Source of the DNA: Pyricularia pennisetigena
Lineage: Eukaryota; Ascomycota; Sordariomycetes; Magnaporthales; Pyriculariaceae
Direction of reading: 5' to 3'
Assembly (NCBI RefSeq): GCF_004337985.1
Contig: NW_021940923.1
Coordinates: 907,951 to 971,950 of the forward strand
DNA: 64,000 nt
Shown here piece after piece: positions 1 to 12,088 of the stretch. The translations under genes and the position numbers were made by a program. The notes beneath the pieces are model-generated. The model did not search any database. It was not told the origin of the DNA and was given only the letters and a program-made list of their open reading frames with translations. Numbering within the stretch: position 1 is the first letter of the stretch; each line of letters begins with the position of its first letter.

Positions 1-388
1 ATCATTCCCCCCATCAGTTTTCTGGTTACCAATCGACGACTTGGCTCATCAACCATTTTTCTTTTCGCCTTGCACATCAATGCCGTCAGCTACAACTGTC
101 CTTCTGCTCAAAGGTTGTTAACATCTTTTCATTTATCTCATATTTGTTTGTGCACCTCTTATTATCATTTCGTTGTTGTGTCCGATTTGGGGCTGGCTGA
201 TTGGTCTGGCCTGGTCTTTAATCTTAACTTTCGTCTCCAACCCCTCTGCAAGTCATTCACCGGGAGGCAAAAGACAGAAAGAAAAAAAAATCACCAAACC
301 CGAACCAAGACCCTGACTTGCCTTGAAGGCGGATCACGCCAACCAGCGCTCCCACGCCATTACCTCTAGAACAGCTCTACATCTCTGT
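1..388 (+). promoter_or_regulatory. 5' region and leader of the fructose-2,6-bisphosphate enzyme gene
   Basis: This stretch has no supportable gene. A 99-codon open frame crosses it but looks like chance. The part nearest the start codon is rich in CT and A runs, as in many fungal leaders. The next gene begins at 389 or 476, so this is read as its promoter and 5' leader. No TATA box or transcription start can be fixed from sequence alone. Confidence 0.5.
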
Positions 389-2876
389 ATGCATAACGAA
401 CAAGCTGACGCGTTTTCCTCGAGCGATCAAGACGGGCGCAAACAGGCGCAACAGTCGTCGTTGGCCAAGCTTGCAATGAGCAAGAAAATCACGGCCACGC
501 CTAATGTGATTCCTCCCACTCCCCCTGTATCAGCGCCTGCCGTTGCGCCGCCACCACCAACCTCTGTCGCCCCTTCCGAGACGAATGGCGACGCCTTGAA
601 ACCTCCGTCGCCGAGTTCGACTTCTCCTCGCCCCGCGCAGAAGCCCGACAACTCGCACTTGCCACCTCCGGCCATCGCCCATGCGCTCAAATCGATAAAC
701 GCCTTTGACCATGCCGCACTGCGCGACAAGCCAGTGCCCCAATATGACAGCCCTTATACCAGAAGTATCTCTTCAACAGCACCGGGCTCCCCGAGGATGT
801 ATGTGCTCTCTTGTATAGATGTCACATGCCATTTGCTCTTAATAAAAACTTTCGTTTCTCGTCTTGTCGTCTCCCGCCCTCATGGATCGCCTGCGCTTCG
901 ATCAGCACAGTTCCTGCTTTTCCGTGGCCTTCAAGATTACATGTTTACATGGTAGATCGCTGACGGCCGCATTGCGTCCTAGTCCTCCCGTCAGACAAAA
1001 CTCTGGCAGCCACACACCCAGAGTTCGGCCCCATGCTACGACTCTTAACATTCCCGGACTGACCAAGTCCAAGGTCTCTCCGGACGGAAGGATCCCAGAC
1101 CGAGATGTCGCGTCCAAGCTGCTGATTGTCATGGTGGGTCTTCCAGCTCGTGGAAAGTCCTACATCACAAAGAAGATCCAGCGCTACTTGAACTGGCAGC
1201 AGCATAACACCAGAATATTCAACGTGGGCAGCAGGCGAAGAGTTGCCGCTGGATTCTCTCCTCATGCTGAGCGACCCGTGTCACCCAAATCTGCGTCCGG
1301 CGAAAGGCTGCGCGCCGCTTCCATCTTGCTCAATGGTATCGAACAAAATAGTGACACCACCGGGGAAACCAACGGGCATACAAGTGAATCCTCTCAGGAT
1401 CGAGAGCCGCCATCATTTGATCTGAACACCTGGAAAGGTCGCCCGAAGTCGATCGCCGGCGTTGACGGCCCTGAGGCCTACATGGACCAATCCGCCAACT
1501 TCTTCGATCCAAAAAACACAACCGCTCGGGCACTGCGAGAGCAGGTTGCCATGGACACGTTAGACGAGGCCCTGGACTACTTGCTGTCTCAGAACGGCTC
1601 GGTGGGTATACTTGATGCAACAAATAGCACGATCCATCGCCGCGAGCTCATTGTGAAGCGAGTCAAAGAAAGAGAGCCCAAACTTGGCATCCTCTTCATT
1701 GAAAGTATCTGCCATGACCAAACTGTAAGTTTGCAGCAATCGTGATCGCGCAGTACGTTGTCTTTTCCAGATCACTGACAACGGCCACAGCTGCTCGAGG
1801 CCAACATGAGACTCAAACTGTCCGGCCCAGACTATCACGACAAAGATCCGGTCAAGTCACTTGAGGACTTCAAGGAGCGCGTCAGACAATACGAAAGTGC
1901 TTACACTCCCTTGGGAGAGTGGGAAGAGAAGAACGATCTGCAATATATACAGGTAGGTTCTATTTCTTGGTTCAAATCGGCTTCTGGAGAAGTAAGCCAA
2001 GCTAACCTTGTTCAATAGATGATTGATGTTGGAAGGAAAGTCATTCATCACAGATTGCGAGGCTTCCTCAGCGGTGGTATTGCCAACTACCTCTTGACGT
2101 TTAACCTTGCGCCGCGTCAAATATGGATTACTCGTCATGGGCATAGTGAGGATAACCAGCTCAAAAAGCTCGGTGGTGATTCTTCACTCACGGAACGCGG
2201 TCATTTCTATGCCATGGCACTGCACAGCTTCATCACCCAAAAGCGCCAGGAGTGGCTTGTGCAGCAGAAGGACAAGATTGCTCAGGCCTCATTCCCCCCG
2301 CAACCTGGTGATCATACCCCACCCTATCCAGAACTTTTCCAAGAGCTCGACGACAAAAACTGCTGCGTTTGGACGTCGATGCTGAAGAGAAGCGTTCAAA
2401 CTGCCGAGTATTTTGAGGAGGACGAGGACTACGATGTCAAGAATTGGGAGCTTCTGAACGAGATGAACACGGGCACGTTCGAAGGCATGACGTACGAAGA
2501 GATAGCAGCCAAATACCCCGAAGAATATGAGAAGCGCCAGCGAGACAAACTTCACTACGTTTATCCAGGCGTGGGCGGCGAGGGGTATCTACGGATCATA
2601 GGCCGGCTGCGCGACATGGTCCGGGAAATTGAACGCATCACAGATCATGTTTTGATCATTAGCCACCGCTCCGTCTGCCGGGTCCTAATGGCATACTTTA
2701 TGGACCTGACACGCGATGACATTGCGGACTTGGACATGCCGCTGGGCATGCTCTACGCGATCGAGCCTAAGCCTTACGGGATTGAGTTTCACGCGTACAA
2801 GTACGATGAGGCCAATGGGACGTTTAATGAAATTCATGACTACAAGCCGCAGAGGACAACGGACCGCAACAATTAA
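389..2876 (+). CDS. 6-phosphofructo-2-kinase / fructose-2,6-bisphosphatase (bifunctional)
   Basis: The enzyme makes and destroys fructose 2,6-bisphosphate, the cytosolic signal that switches between glycolysis and gluconeogenesis. Four exons (389-798, 995-1724, 1791-1952, 2019-2876) join in phase to 719 residues. The kinase half carries the P-loop GLPARGKS (about residues 184-191) and GILDATNST. The phosphatase half keeps both phosphohistidine-fold histidines (RHGHSE, about H474; SHRSVCR, about H650) and the acid NEMNTGTFEG, so both activities are probably retained. About 70 low-complexity, Ser/Pro-rich residues interrupt the kinase domain after RRRVAAG, and the first 150 residues are Pro/Ser-rich and probably disordered. 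ATG 389 is the first in frame; ATG 476 (MSKKIT) is an equally plausible start. The first intron (799-994) is the least certain junction. No operon-like neighbours. Confidence 0.92.
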
Positions 2877-4064
2877 ATGTTTTGGCAACCGAATGTAGCG
2901 GTAAGGCTGCTATTCTCCTCAAAATTGTGTCTGGGGACTTGGTTGTTTCGCCGTGTTGGCCGGGCGGACTTTGATGACTTTAAGGGTTTACTTGTCCTTT
3001 AGGACAATACTTTGTCCCATCATTATCTATTTGTAATTCTGTGTTACTATCATGGTTGTTTTCTTCTATTTTTGTTTGGGCCAGGCGTCACGGGAAGGGA
3101 AAACACGGCGGGAAAGGTAGGCATACCGGATTATTGGTTTGCATGTGTTGTTGTTGCTCGGTATCTGGGCTCCTAGATGGTTGCGAATCGCTTGTCATCA
3201 TCGATACCCGCGTCTCCTTAAAGATAGGTACAAAAATGGAGCTGGCGTATACTGTATACATAGGGAGCTTTCCTCGCATCATGAAGATCACTATTTTGTC
3301 ATGTTTCGTACACGATATGCGATTAGTGCGGCTCACTGGTTGAAGTTCGCCACCCCGAAGTCTGGGAAACCATGGTATTTTTGCTGTAGCCAGACTTGTG
3401 GCATAGCTCTTGCGATGTAGCAAGTAGTCTGGAGTCCAGACTAGTACAGATCCAACCCTATTCGAACAGCAGCAAAACTATCACAGTCATTAGAGTCCGC
3501 ATCCGAAGTCGCTAGATGAGATAACACCACAAGTCGCAACCGCCTCACCAGTGGACTACGGATACAATCAAATGAGATGCGTCCATCAAGGTGTCGGATA
3601 GCTACTTGGCCAGTGTAATATCTGAGCTGCTTACGTGGCACAGGCTGCCAGGGGTGAAAGGGCACATGGCGCACAGAAGCACCAAGTGGAAAATGAAGCA
3701 AAATGAAGCTATGATTAGTCCCAATGGCATGCACAAGGCTCCTATGGACGTTGCTACTGCCAAATGGGCCTTGATCACAAGATGAGAAATCGACTTGCAT
3801 GGTTTGTACGGTATAGAAGCGCCATGCCATGGGTATCAACTTGAAAACTTAATAAATCGCATGGAAGGGAAAAGAAAAGCATCGAGCCACCAAGTAACAC
3901 TAACAGGTCAAAGACAAATTATATTCACTTCATTATTTGCCCAAGTGGCAACCTTTATATACGCCACTATAACCACAAACCTTCGTATTCTTTCTTCTAT
4001 TCTATTTTATTTATTTCTTTCTTTATTTTATGTTTCATTGCATCGTGATATGTCATGGCACATT
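2877..4064. other. Intergenic region between convergent genes
   Basis: This holds the 3' flanks of the upstream kinase/phosphatase gene (+) and the downstream beta-glucosidase gene (-), which converge here. Open frames of 60-130 codons exist on both strands, but none has a recognisable domain or plausible gene structure. The stretch at 3960-4030 is T-rich and probably lies in the beta-glucosidase 3' region. I see no RNA gene or repeat. Confidence 0.6.
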
Positions 4065-5148
4065 TCAAGCAATCGGCTTGGCCGAGGCGCTGACCTTGAT
4101 GTCACGGCTGCTGAAGCCGACATCGAAGCCAAGCTCACCGCCGGGAATGATCCAGTCCTGCAGCACGACATCCCAGTACGAGATGTCACGGCGCATCAGG
4201 TTGAAGTCGACAGTCTTGGTCTCGCCAGCAGCCAGTTGGACGCGTTCGAAGCCGCGCAGCTGACGAGGGGGAGTTCCAGCCGGAGCTCCCGGCATCCGGA
4301 CGTACAGCTGGGGGACGGCAGCGGCGGCAACATCACCCGTGTTGCTGAGCGAGACAGAGACGCGATAAACAGTCTCCCAGAGGGCTGGGTTGCCACCGGG
4401 GTGGGGCCCGTCGGTAGCGGCCGGGGCGCGGGCGGGAATCTCCTTGGCGACCTGGGAAACCTTGGCATCGGCGAGTGCAAAGGTCGTGTAGCTCAAGCCA
4501 AAGCCGAACTCGTAGCGAACGGATTTGTTGTGGGCATCAAAGTACTTGTAGTCGATCTCGAGCTTCTCGTCAAAGTAAGACTGCCAGTCCTCCTTGCCGT
4601 TGGTGGTGATGTTGGTGGTAGGGGGCGCGTTGTAGTCGTCTGGCTTGAGGGCGATGGTATAAGGGAGCTTGCCCGAGGGGCTGACATCACCCCAGAGCAG
4701 GTCTACGAGGGAGTTGCCCGACTGCTCGCCAGGGTAGTGGGCGGCCAGGATGGCGGTGACGTTGGGGTGGTCGGCCCAGGGAAGGTCGTTGATGCCCGAG
4801 GAGTGCGTGACTACGACGGTGTTGTTGCACTGCGCAGCGACGGACTCGACGACCTCGTTACCCCTCCAGTTAACGTAAAGATCGTGACGGTCATCGGCCT
4901 CCTCAGCCCTAGAAGAAAATACCGTACTTGGTCAGCCAACCCATGCAATCAATCTAGAGCATTCTGGGGGCTTCTGGGCACGCCCGAGGACACAACTTAC
5001 CAAGTCTTGAGCATCACGATGCAGACATCGGGAAGCTTGGGAATCCACAAGGAGCGGATGTCAGTGGTGGCAATAAGGGTGTTGCTGTGATGAGAAGAAA
5101 TAGTATGAGCATCATCAAGAGACTCCCAAGGGATATTGCACAATGCCA

Positions 5149-5215
<67 letters not shown>

Positions 5216-7030
5216 ATAACCTACTTCAACCAGGCCTGAACAATTCCGTTGTCCTGGGCGACGCGGTTCTTGATGGCCTCAAGGGGGGTTACGATAGATG
5301 TCAATCGCCCGGTGCCAGAGCCGCCACCAGCAGTCAGCGTGCCGTACTCATAGTTGGGCTGGTTGTAGTGACCCTGGGTGGGGTCGCCGGCGTCATTGCC
5401 AAAGATGGCTACAGACTTGGGCGATTTGAGCGGCAGGGCCTTGTTGACATTCTTGAGGAGCACAGCGGCAGCTGCCCCGTGCTCGCGGATCAGCTTGGCA
5501 GTAGTCTTCTCACGCACGTCCCGGCTAGCCTCCCCGCCGACGAGCATGTCGACATTCTTGTTCCACAGGTTCCTGGGGAAGAGGGTTTGCTCGAGGAAGT
5601 ACGAGGATGAAGGGTCAACCAAGGGGTAATCCTTGTCTTGGCCGAGCCAGTAATAGGGGGTCATGATGCGCATGATCATGTCGTCAAGTCGGGTCGTCTC
5701 TATGGTTCCGTTGTTGACTCCTTGGGTGATATTGCCGCCGAAGAAGGAGCCCGAGCCTTCGCCGAAAATGAAGCCATAGTTTCCGAGGCCTCCCGGCTGC
5801 AGGGGAAAGAGAAAGAATCAGTCAGCCTTGATTGGGTACATGGATCTGCCATGATCAGAGATGGGACCAAGACTCACCATGTTCATGTCGAGACCGGCCT
5901 CGATGGATGCCACGCCAGAGTGAACTGCACCCCAGTCGGACATGACGTAGCCCTCAAAACCAAGCTCCCCTTTGAGCAGGCCGTTGGTAGATTTGGAGTT
6001 CTGGCAGGCATAAGAGCCGTTCAAGCGCTGGTAGGAACACATCATGGCCGAGACGCCAGCCTTGACTGAGTTGGCGAAGGGGAACATGTAGACCTCGTGC
6101 ATGGTGCGGTCATCAATGTTGGCCGAGATAGCCTCAAATTTGACGTCAGTCAGTGTGCCGTTGGGATCGAAAATGGGGTTTCTCATGATCTCCTGCTCGT
6201 TTCCGATCCAGTGCTTGGCAGTGGCTTGCACACCGGCATCTTGAAGGCCACGGACCGAGGTCTCCATAGCGACGCCCGTGAGATACGGGTCGGCTGAGAA
6301 TCCCTCCCAGTTTCTGGATTGCGAGTGTTGTTAGTCGGAGCTGAATGGGTGATGGAAGGGAGGACCCGGCGAGGCGAGACACAACGAGAAGGTTGCTACT
6401 CACCGGCCTGCATAGGCTGAGCGACCCAGGGGTCCCGCAACGGGAGTCAGGGCGATGTGAGCGCCCTTGGCCTTGAATTCCTTGCCCATGGCCACGCCTC
6501 GGTCGTACATCATCTTCTTGTCCCAAGTGGCAGCGATAGAAACACCAGCAGAGAAGACACTGGCATAGTCGGCCATGCGGATGGACAGGGGACCATCCTG
6601 GAGACAGAGGCCGTTGAAGCCAAGGCGCGGAATACCAGCGATGTTGCCGACACAAGGTCCCGCTGAGCCGGTGACAATAACGGCCTTCTCCTCAACGGTA
6701 AGTTGGGAGACAAAGTCACGGGCTTTCTGGAGGGCGTTTTCCCAGCCACCAGCACCAGTGATGTTTGCTGATGTGAAAGAAGAGAGATCAGCGGGTGGGG
6801 TTTTCTTTTATATATATATATATATAGGGATCTTGCATGTAATGGGAGACGCAAAACTCACGCGCAGGATAGACGGCCGGCGAGTGTCCGTATTGACCCA
6901 GGATCACAGTGTCAGCAGGCTGTACCCAGGTGAACCTGTCCGATGTTGAGCTCTGGGCATCGGCACCACCGAGGGCCACAAGCACGGCCACGGCGGTAGG
7001 AAGAATTGAGGCGAAGAAGCTGGGGGCCAT
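4065..7030 (-). CDS. Secreted beta-glucosidase, glycoside hydrolase family 3
   Basis: Predicted to hydrolyse terminal beta-glucosides such as cellobiose outside the cell. Six exons on the minus strand (7030-6862, 6767-6404, 6313-5878, 5796-5225, 5084-5001, 4908-4065) join to 822 residues. The N-terminus MAPSFFASILPTAVAVLVA, ending in ADA, is a signal peptide. The GH3 N-domain shows LTVEEK, LQDGPLSMR, KHWIGNEQE and the nucleophile motif VMSDWG (Asp about 304). The C-domain has GDVSPSGKLP and FGFGLSYTTF, followed by a fibronectin-III-like tail. Several NxT/S sites (NIT, NGT, NNT) suggest glycosylation. The size matches the usual fungal 800-870 residues. The fourth intron (5085-5224) contains a 64-nt poly(A) run on the + strand. 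ATG 7030 was chosen because it starts the signal peptide. Confidence 0.95.
5150..5213 (+). repeat. 64-nt poly(A) tract inside a beta-glucosidase intron
   Basis: An uninterrupted run of A on the plus strand, which is poly(T) in the gene's sense. It lies wholly inside the intron between exons 4 and 5 of the GH3 gene, near the donor side (donor GTAGGT at 5224-5219). The true length cannot be trusted because such tracts slip during sequencing and assembly. Confidence 0.95.
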
Positions 7031-7806
7031 GTTGAGTAAACAAATGACACCAACGAGGACGATTAGATGTTCGCGTGAGGGCCAGAGAAGACAAGATCGA
7101 GTCAAGAAGGAGCGAGCCCCCTCTCCCTTATGTAGACCGTTGCGGCGGTTGCTGTCGCCCTCATCCTTGCCGGGCAAAGCTGCGGGCTTTCCGTGCACAT
7201 GGCGCTGGGTTCGTGTCATGCTTGCTTTGGTGGCGTCGGTCAGGATATGCGTTGTAGTTACGGAGTAGTAGCCCGGACTGTCGGGGCCTGCCATGTGAGC
7301 GATGATCTGGGTATGGCTAGCCCGATCAAGTTCTGGAAGACCTTTTTGCGAATCCCTGAGAGTGGAGAGACTTCTGAAGAGAGACCATTGATAGCCCCTG
7401 TTCGACTGCCCATCATGATCTTGATTTGCTGTCCTGGAATGCGGGTACAATTTGGGGTTGCGGAGATTTCTGAAAAGGCGGAGGGAAAAACGTGCGCTAT
7501 GCTTGGCCAAGCGGAGGCCTTGTGCGGAGTAGGTGGATAGCTAACCTGGGGCATCTTCATTACAACATACGTAATTTGTAATTACCGTATACCAAGTTTT
7601 GGAGTTTTCTTTAGCAAACGTGAATATGGGATTTTACATGTTGCCCCGTTGACCACCCATAGTCATTCATGCATACATACTATCGCGAAATACTATCATC
7701 TCTGTAAGCTGATCAAAAACAATGCCTTCGAGCGGTGCGTGCCTAGGTACCTTTCTACATACCTACCTACCTACCTGCTGTGACTACCTGGTAGGTTCAA
7801 GTAATA

Positions 7807-7848
<42 letters not shown>
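7031..7848. promoter_or_regulatory. Upstream region of the beta-glucosidase gene, ending at an assembly gap
   Basis: Noncoding sequence upstream of the GH3 start. It ends in a poly(A) run of at least 39 nt (7810-7848) that touches the N block, so the homopolymer probably caused the gap. TACC/TACG-type short repeats lie at 7750-7785. Because of the gap the full promoter cannot be read. Confidence 0.5.
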
Positions 7849-8675
7849 NNNNNNNNNNNNNNNNNNNNNNNNNNNNNNNNNNNNNNNNNNNNNNNNNNNN
7901 NNNNNNNNNNNNNNNNNNNNNNNNNNNNNNNNNNNNNNNNNNNNNNNNNNNNNNNNNNNNNNNNNNNNNNNNNNNNNNNNNNNNNNNNNNNNNNNNNNNN
8001 NNNNNNNNNNNNNNNNNNNNNNNNNNNNNNNNNNNNNNNNNNNNNNNNNNNNNNNNNNNNNNNNNNNNNNNNNNNNNNNNNNNNNNNNNNNNNNNNNNNN
8101 NNNNNNNNNNNNNNNNNNNNNNNNNNNNNNNNNNNNNNNNNNNNNNNNNNNNNNNNNNNNNNNNNNNNNNNNNNNNNNNNNNNNNNNNNNNNNNNNNNNN
8201 NNNNNNNNNNNNNNNNNNNNNNNNNNNNNNNNNNNNNNNNNNNNNNNNNNNNNNNNNNNNNNNNNNNNNNNNNNNNNNNNNNNNNNNNNNNNNNNNNNNN
8301 NNNNNNNNNNNNNNNNNNNNNNNNNNNNNNNNNNNNNNNNNNNNNNNNNNNNNNNNNNNNNNNNNNNNNNNNNNNNNNNNNNNNNNNNNNNNNNNNNNNN
8401 NNNNNNNNNNNNNNNNNNNNNNNNNNNNNNNNNNNNNNNNNNNNNNNNNNNNNNNNNNNNNNNNNNNNNNNNNNNNNNNNNNNNNNNNNNNNNNNNNNNN
8501 NNNNNNNNNNNNNNNNNNNNNNNNNNNNNNNNNNNNNNNNNNNNNNNNNNNNNNNNNNNNNNNNNNNNNNNNNNNNNNNNNNNNNNNNNNNNNNNNNNNN
8601 NNNNNNNNNNNNNNNNNNNNNNNNNNNNNNNNNNNNNNNNNNNNNNNNNNNNNNNNNNNNNNNNNNNNNNNNNNN
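7849..8675. other. Assembly gap (827 N)
   Basis: Unresolved bases. The left flank is poly(A). Any gene lying between the beta-glucosidase promoter and position 8676 would be invisible. Confidence 0.99.
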
Positions 8676-9694
8676 GTCTACACGTTTTCCTCGGAACTCG
8701 GGACATAATCGAACGTCATTCTGACGACCATTGACCTTTCACCGCAAGAATACAAGAACGTACTTGCGTCGGGGATATGAATTCCAAAGACATACGGATG
8801 GGGAGGAGCATGAAAAATAAGGAAGGAAAAATACAAGTTCTGGCGGCCCTTCCCTGCATGCAGCATCAGATCACGCCCGGCTGCGGTCCGGCAGAAGGCC
8901 GGGAAATTTTTAACCCTCGTGAGCTGCGCGATATTCGGCATTGCGTTGTGAACCGCGTCCCGTGCTGTGTGTCCTAAATTCCTGTCTACCTGATTTGAGC
9001 TCTCCCGCTCCCTTTTTCTAATTTCTTTGTTGCTAAAGCACCCTGCCTCTCCAAGACCGAATAACTTGGGCACTTGAGTTCTATATGTTCTACTCATCAG
9101 CCATTCATCAGTGTTACAACGACCCACTGGTAGAAGTTTCCTTTTGTCATACCCATGTCACATTGAACCCAACGATCACGAGGTGGAATTTGACCCCCAA
9201 TTTTGTTGACTCGTACCAGGTAGCTTCCCGCTGCCCCGTCTTCTCCAGGCTACGCCCCTCTTGAATATGAATGTTTTACAAACTGCTCTAATAGTAATTA
9301 CTGATGAACACACAAGATGGGTAAAACCCTCGCATATGGACCTGCTCCCCCTCGGTCGCAAGGCAGACGACATTGTGAACATAGCTTCCTGAATCAGGTA
9401 TGAGCATATTCCACACCAGAACTTGATACTACTACCACTGCCCATCTCACAATTTGGCCAAACCGTTTCTTCTATTTTTATTTTGTCTTCACTTTTCCTT
9501 TCTCTCATATGCTTCAGCTGAAACGATAACAAGATATCAAAACCAGACTCAAAAGATAGAAGCTTTCCGTTGCACTCCCTGTACGCCTCGACCCCCAAGA
9601 AAATATTTTAGATACAAGGATAAATGACAAAAATCAGACTGTCTCTAAATACACCTATTTTTTTCTCCCGCTTGAACATTTTTTGTACTACACT
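8676..9694. other. Intergenic region and probable 3' UTR of the aconitase paralogue
   Basis: Minus-strand open frames of 140-149 codons occur here (8678-9127 and 9176-9598), but they carry no domain and have unconvincing composition. The 100-200 bp next to 9695 are T/A-rich and probably form the 3' UTR of the minus-strand aconitase gene. Nothing else is seen. Confidence 0.5.
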
Positions 9695-12088
9695 CTAGTT
9701 CCTTTTCGACAGCATATTCAAGGCACTGCCCGCCAGGATGAACCCAGCCTGGTCCTTGCTGACAGCATGCTTCACTGGAATCATCACCTCACTTCCGTCG
9801 CCCTTTGTAACCTTCAGCTGCACCTCTCCCTGCCCGCCATTCTTGAGCATGTCGTATAGACCCACGATCTCAACCTCATCACCCGCTTCAATCTTGTCAT
9901 AGTCGAGCTCTTCCGCAAAAGTCAAAGGCACCACACCCTGCTTCTTGAGGTTCGTCTCGTGGATGCGCGCAAATGACTTGGTCACAATGGCCCGGCAGCC
10001 GAGATATCTCGGTTGCAGCGCAGCGTGCTCGCGCGCACTACCCTCGCCGTAGTTGTGCTCCGCGACCACAACCCACTCCCGCCCGGCCGCTCGCCAACGC
10101 GCCGCAAGGTCCGGGATCGTGTGTTTGCTGCCGTCGAGATCGTAGGCTGCATTGACCTCACCGGTCGCTGCATTTATGGCGGTGTTGAGGGTGTTGGTGC
10201 TAATGTTGGGTAGGTGACCCTTGTATTTTAGCCAAGGTCCGGCCGCAGATATGGTGTCCGTCGTGCATTTGCCCGTGACCTTGACCAAGACCCGAAGCCC
10301 CTTAAGGTCGTGGTCCGGAAAGGGATCGAAAGGCTCCAGGAGGGCGAGGCGCTCCGAAGTTGGCGAAATCTTGACCTCGACTTCTGGGTTGGGTTGCTGG
10401 CAAAGCGGCAGGAGTTCCTCGACGCCCGAGTCGAAGGGCGCTGCGGGGCCCTCAAGTCCTTGCGGAGGGGGGAATTTGAAGTCCTTGCCGTCTGGGGTCT
10501 TGAGGCTGTCCGTGACTGGGTTGAAGGTCGTCGACCCTGCAAACGCCATAGCTGTCACGATTTCAGGAGACGCGAGGAAGTTCATCGTTCCCGGGTTGCC
10601 GTCGTTCCTGCCGCGGAAGTTGCGGTTGTATGATGTGAGGATGGCATTCGGCTGTCCTTTGGGAATATCGTCCTGCCTCTTCCACTGGCCGATACACGGG
10701 CCACATGCATTCGAAAGGACAATGCCGCCCGCATCAGTAAAAGTCTCTAGGGTCCCATCACGCTCCAGTGTAGAGCGGATTTGCTCACTGCCTGGTGTGA
10801 TATAGAAGTCTGCGGCTGGCTTGAGGCCGGCTTCGCCAGCTGCCTTGAGCATGCTCTCTACGCGCGTCATGTCCTCATAGGAGCTGTTAGTACAGCTGCC
10901 TATCAGGCCCGCTGATAATGTCTCCGGCCAGCCCTCCGTTTTGATCGTCTCCTTGAACTTGGAGAGGGGTGTCAAAAGATCGGGCGTAAACGGCCCGTTG
11001 ATGTGCGGCTCCAGAGTCGAGAGATCGATATTAACCTGTTGATCAAACTCGGCGCCTTTGTCTGCCTCAAACCTGAAGTACTGATCGTCACCAGCGCCGA
11101 CACCAGGATACGTCTGTAGCGTCGAGGCAGCGTTCGCCGCCGCCTCCCTCCTCGTCGATTTGAGATAGCGAGCAGAAGCCTGCGTGTAGGGAAATATGGA
11201 AGTCGTGGCGCCGACTTCAGCACCCATATTCGTCACCGTCGCCATGCCAGTAGCGCTGAGTGTATCGACTCCCGGGCCCGAGTACTCGATGATGTAGCCG
11301 GTACCTCCCCGTACGGTAAGCTGACCCGCCAGGTTGAGGATGATGTCCTTAGGAGACGCCCACTCGCCCAACTTTCCGGTAAGGTGGACGTTGAGTATCT
11401 TCGGTGCCTTGAGCTCCCATGGCGCTCCGACAAGGGCCTCGACGGCATCGGCACCGCCAACACCAATCGCGATGGTACATAGGCCACCAGCATTGGGGGT
11501 GTGACTGTCTGTGCCAAGCATCATCATCCCGGGGATCGCATAGTTCTCCAGCACAGTCTGGTGGATGATGCCCGCCCCAGGTGGCCAAAAGTCCAAGCCA
11601 TACTTCCTAGCGGCGGACTCTAGAAAGTCAAAAACCTCCTTGTTCATGTTGATGCCCGACGACAGGTCCTCAGCCGCACCCTTTTCGCCGACAATCAGGT
11701 GGTCACAATGAATGCTCGCCGGAATGGCTGTTTGCGGAAGATTGCAAGACATGAATTGCAGCAGGGCCATCTGTGCAGAAGCGTCCTGCATGTTAACCCG
11801 ATCGGGCTTCAGCTGCAGGTTTGCATTGCCGCGGATGTCGGTACCGTTCTTGGTGCCGGTCAGGAGCGACGCCTCGACATCGTCCAGATGACTGTATAGA
11901 ATCTTCTCCGCCAGCGTAAGCCGCTGCTTGCCCAGAACCTTGCGCACAAGCCTATAATTCGAGTAGAGCTTTTCGTAAATAGGCGGGAGCGGAGGGCCTG
12001 TCGTGTAAAGTCGACGGCCAGCGCAGGAGCGAAGTGCTTGGGCCTGCGGTATCCTCTGCCATGGAGGCAAACCAGTTAGCCTGGACAT
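9695..12088 (-). CDS. Mitochondrial aconitate hydratase family protein (Aco2/AcoB-like paralogue)
   Basis: An iron-sulfur hydro-lyase of the aconitase family, in a single exon of 797 residues. The first 31 residues are Arg-rich and lack acidic residues (MSRLTGLPPWQRIP), as in a mitochondrial presequence. The three 4Fe-4S ligands are present in GSCTNSS (about C399) and NACGPCIGQW (about C462 and C465). The swivel domain motif GEGSAREHAAL is intact. Compared with the main TCA aconitase as I know it, several blocks diverge, for example FASPEI/GSTTFNP and an enlarged segment at residues 310-350. This suggests the second fungal paralogue, which in Saccharomyces (Aco2) and Aspergillus (AcoB) is linked to the homocitrate step of lysine synthesis; that assignment is inference. 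ATG 12088 is preceded by an in-frame TAA. Confidence 0.9.
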   Translation of the reverse strand: MSRLTGLPPWQRIPQAQALRSCAGRRLYTTGPPLPPIYEKLYSNYRLVRKVLGKQRLTLAEKILYSHLDDVEASLLTGTKNGTDIRGNANLQLKPDRVNMQDASAQMALLQFMSCNLPQTAIPASIHCDHLIVGEKGAAEDLSSGINMNKEVFDFLESAARKYGLDFWPPGAGIIHQTVLENYAIPGMMMLGTDSHTPNAGGLCTIAIGVGGADAVEALVGAPWELKAPKILNVHLTGKLGEWASPKDIILNLAGQLTVRGGTGYIIEYSGPGVDTLSATGMATVTNMGAEVGATTSIFPYTQASARYLKSTRREAAANAASTLQTYPGVGAGDDQYFRFEADKGAEFDQQVNIDLSTLEPHINGPFTPDLLTPLSKFKETIKTEGWPETLSAGLIGSCTNSSYEDMTRVESMLKAAGEAGLKPAADFYITPGSEQIRSTLERDGTLETFTDAGGIVLSNACGPCIGQWKRQDDIPKGQPNAILTSYNRNFRGRNDGNPGTMNFLASPEIVTAMAFAGSTTFNPVTDSLKTPDGKDFKFPPPQGLEGPAAPFDSGVEELLPLCQQPNPEVEVKISPTSERLALLEPFDPFPDHDLKGLRVLVKVTGKCTTDTISAAGPWLKYKGHLPNISTNTLNTAINAATGEVNAAYDLDGSKHTIPDLAARWRAAGREWVVVAEHNYGEGSAREHAALQPRYLGCRAIVTKSFARIHETNLKKQGVVPLTFAEELDYDKIEAGDEVEIVGLYDMLKNGGQGEVQLKVTKGDGSEVMIPVKHAVSKDQAGFILAGSALNMLSKRN

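Noticed and set aside
3041..3343. 100-codon plus-strand ORF after the kinase/phosphatase gene
   Set aside because: It starts within probable 3' flank, has an overlapping opposite-strand frame of equal length and no recognisable feature.
3795..5090. 431-codon open frame on the plus strand
   Set aside because: It is antisense to the well-supported GH3 beta-glucosidase and has no domain. High GC at third positions of the real gene keeps the opposite frame open.
7771..8706. 311-codon minus-strand open frame
   Set aside because: It consists almost entirely of the N gap and poly(A).
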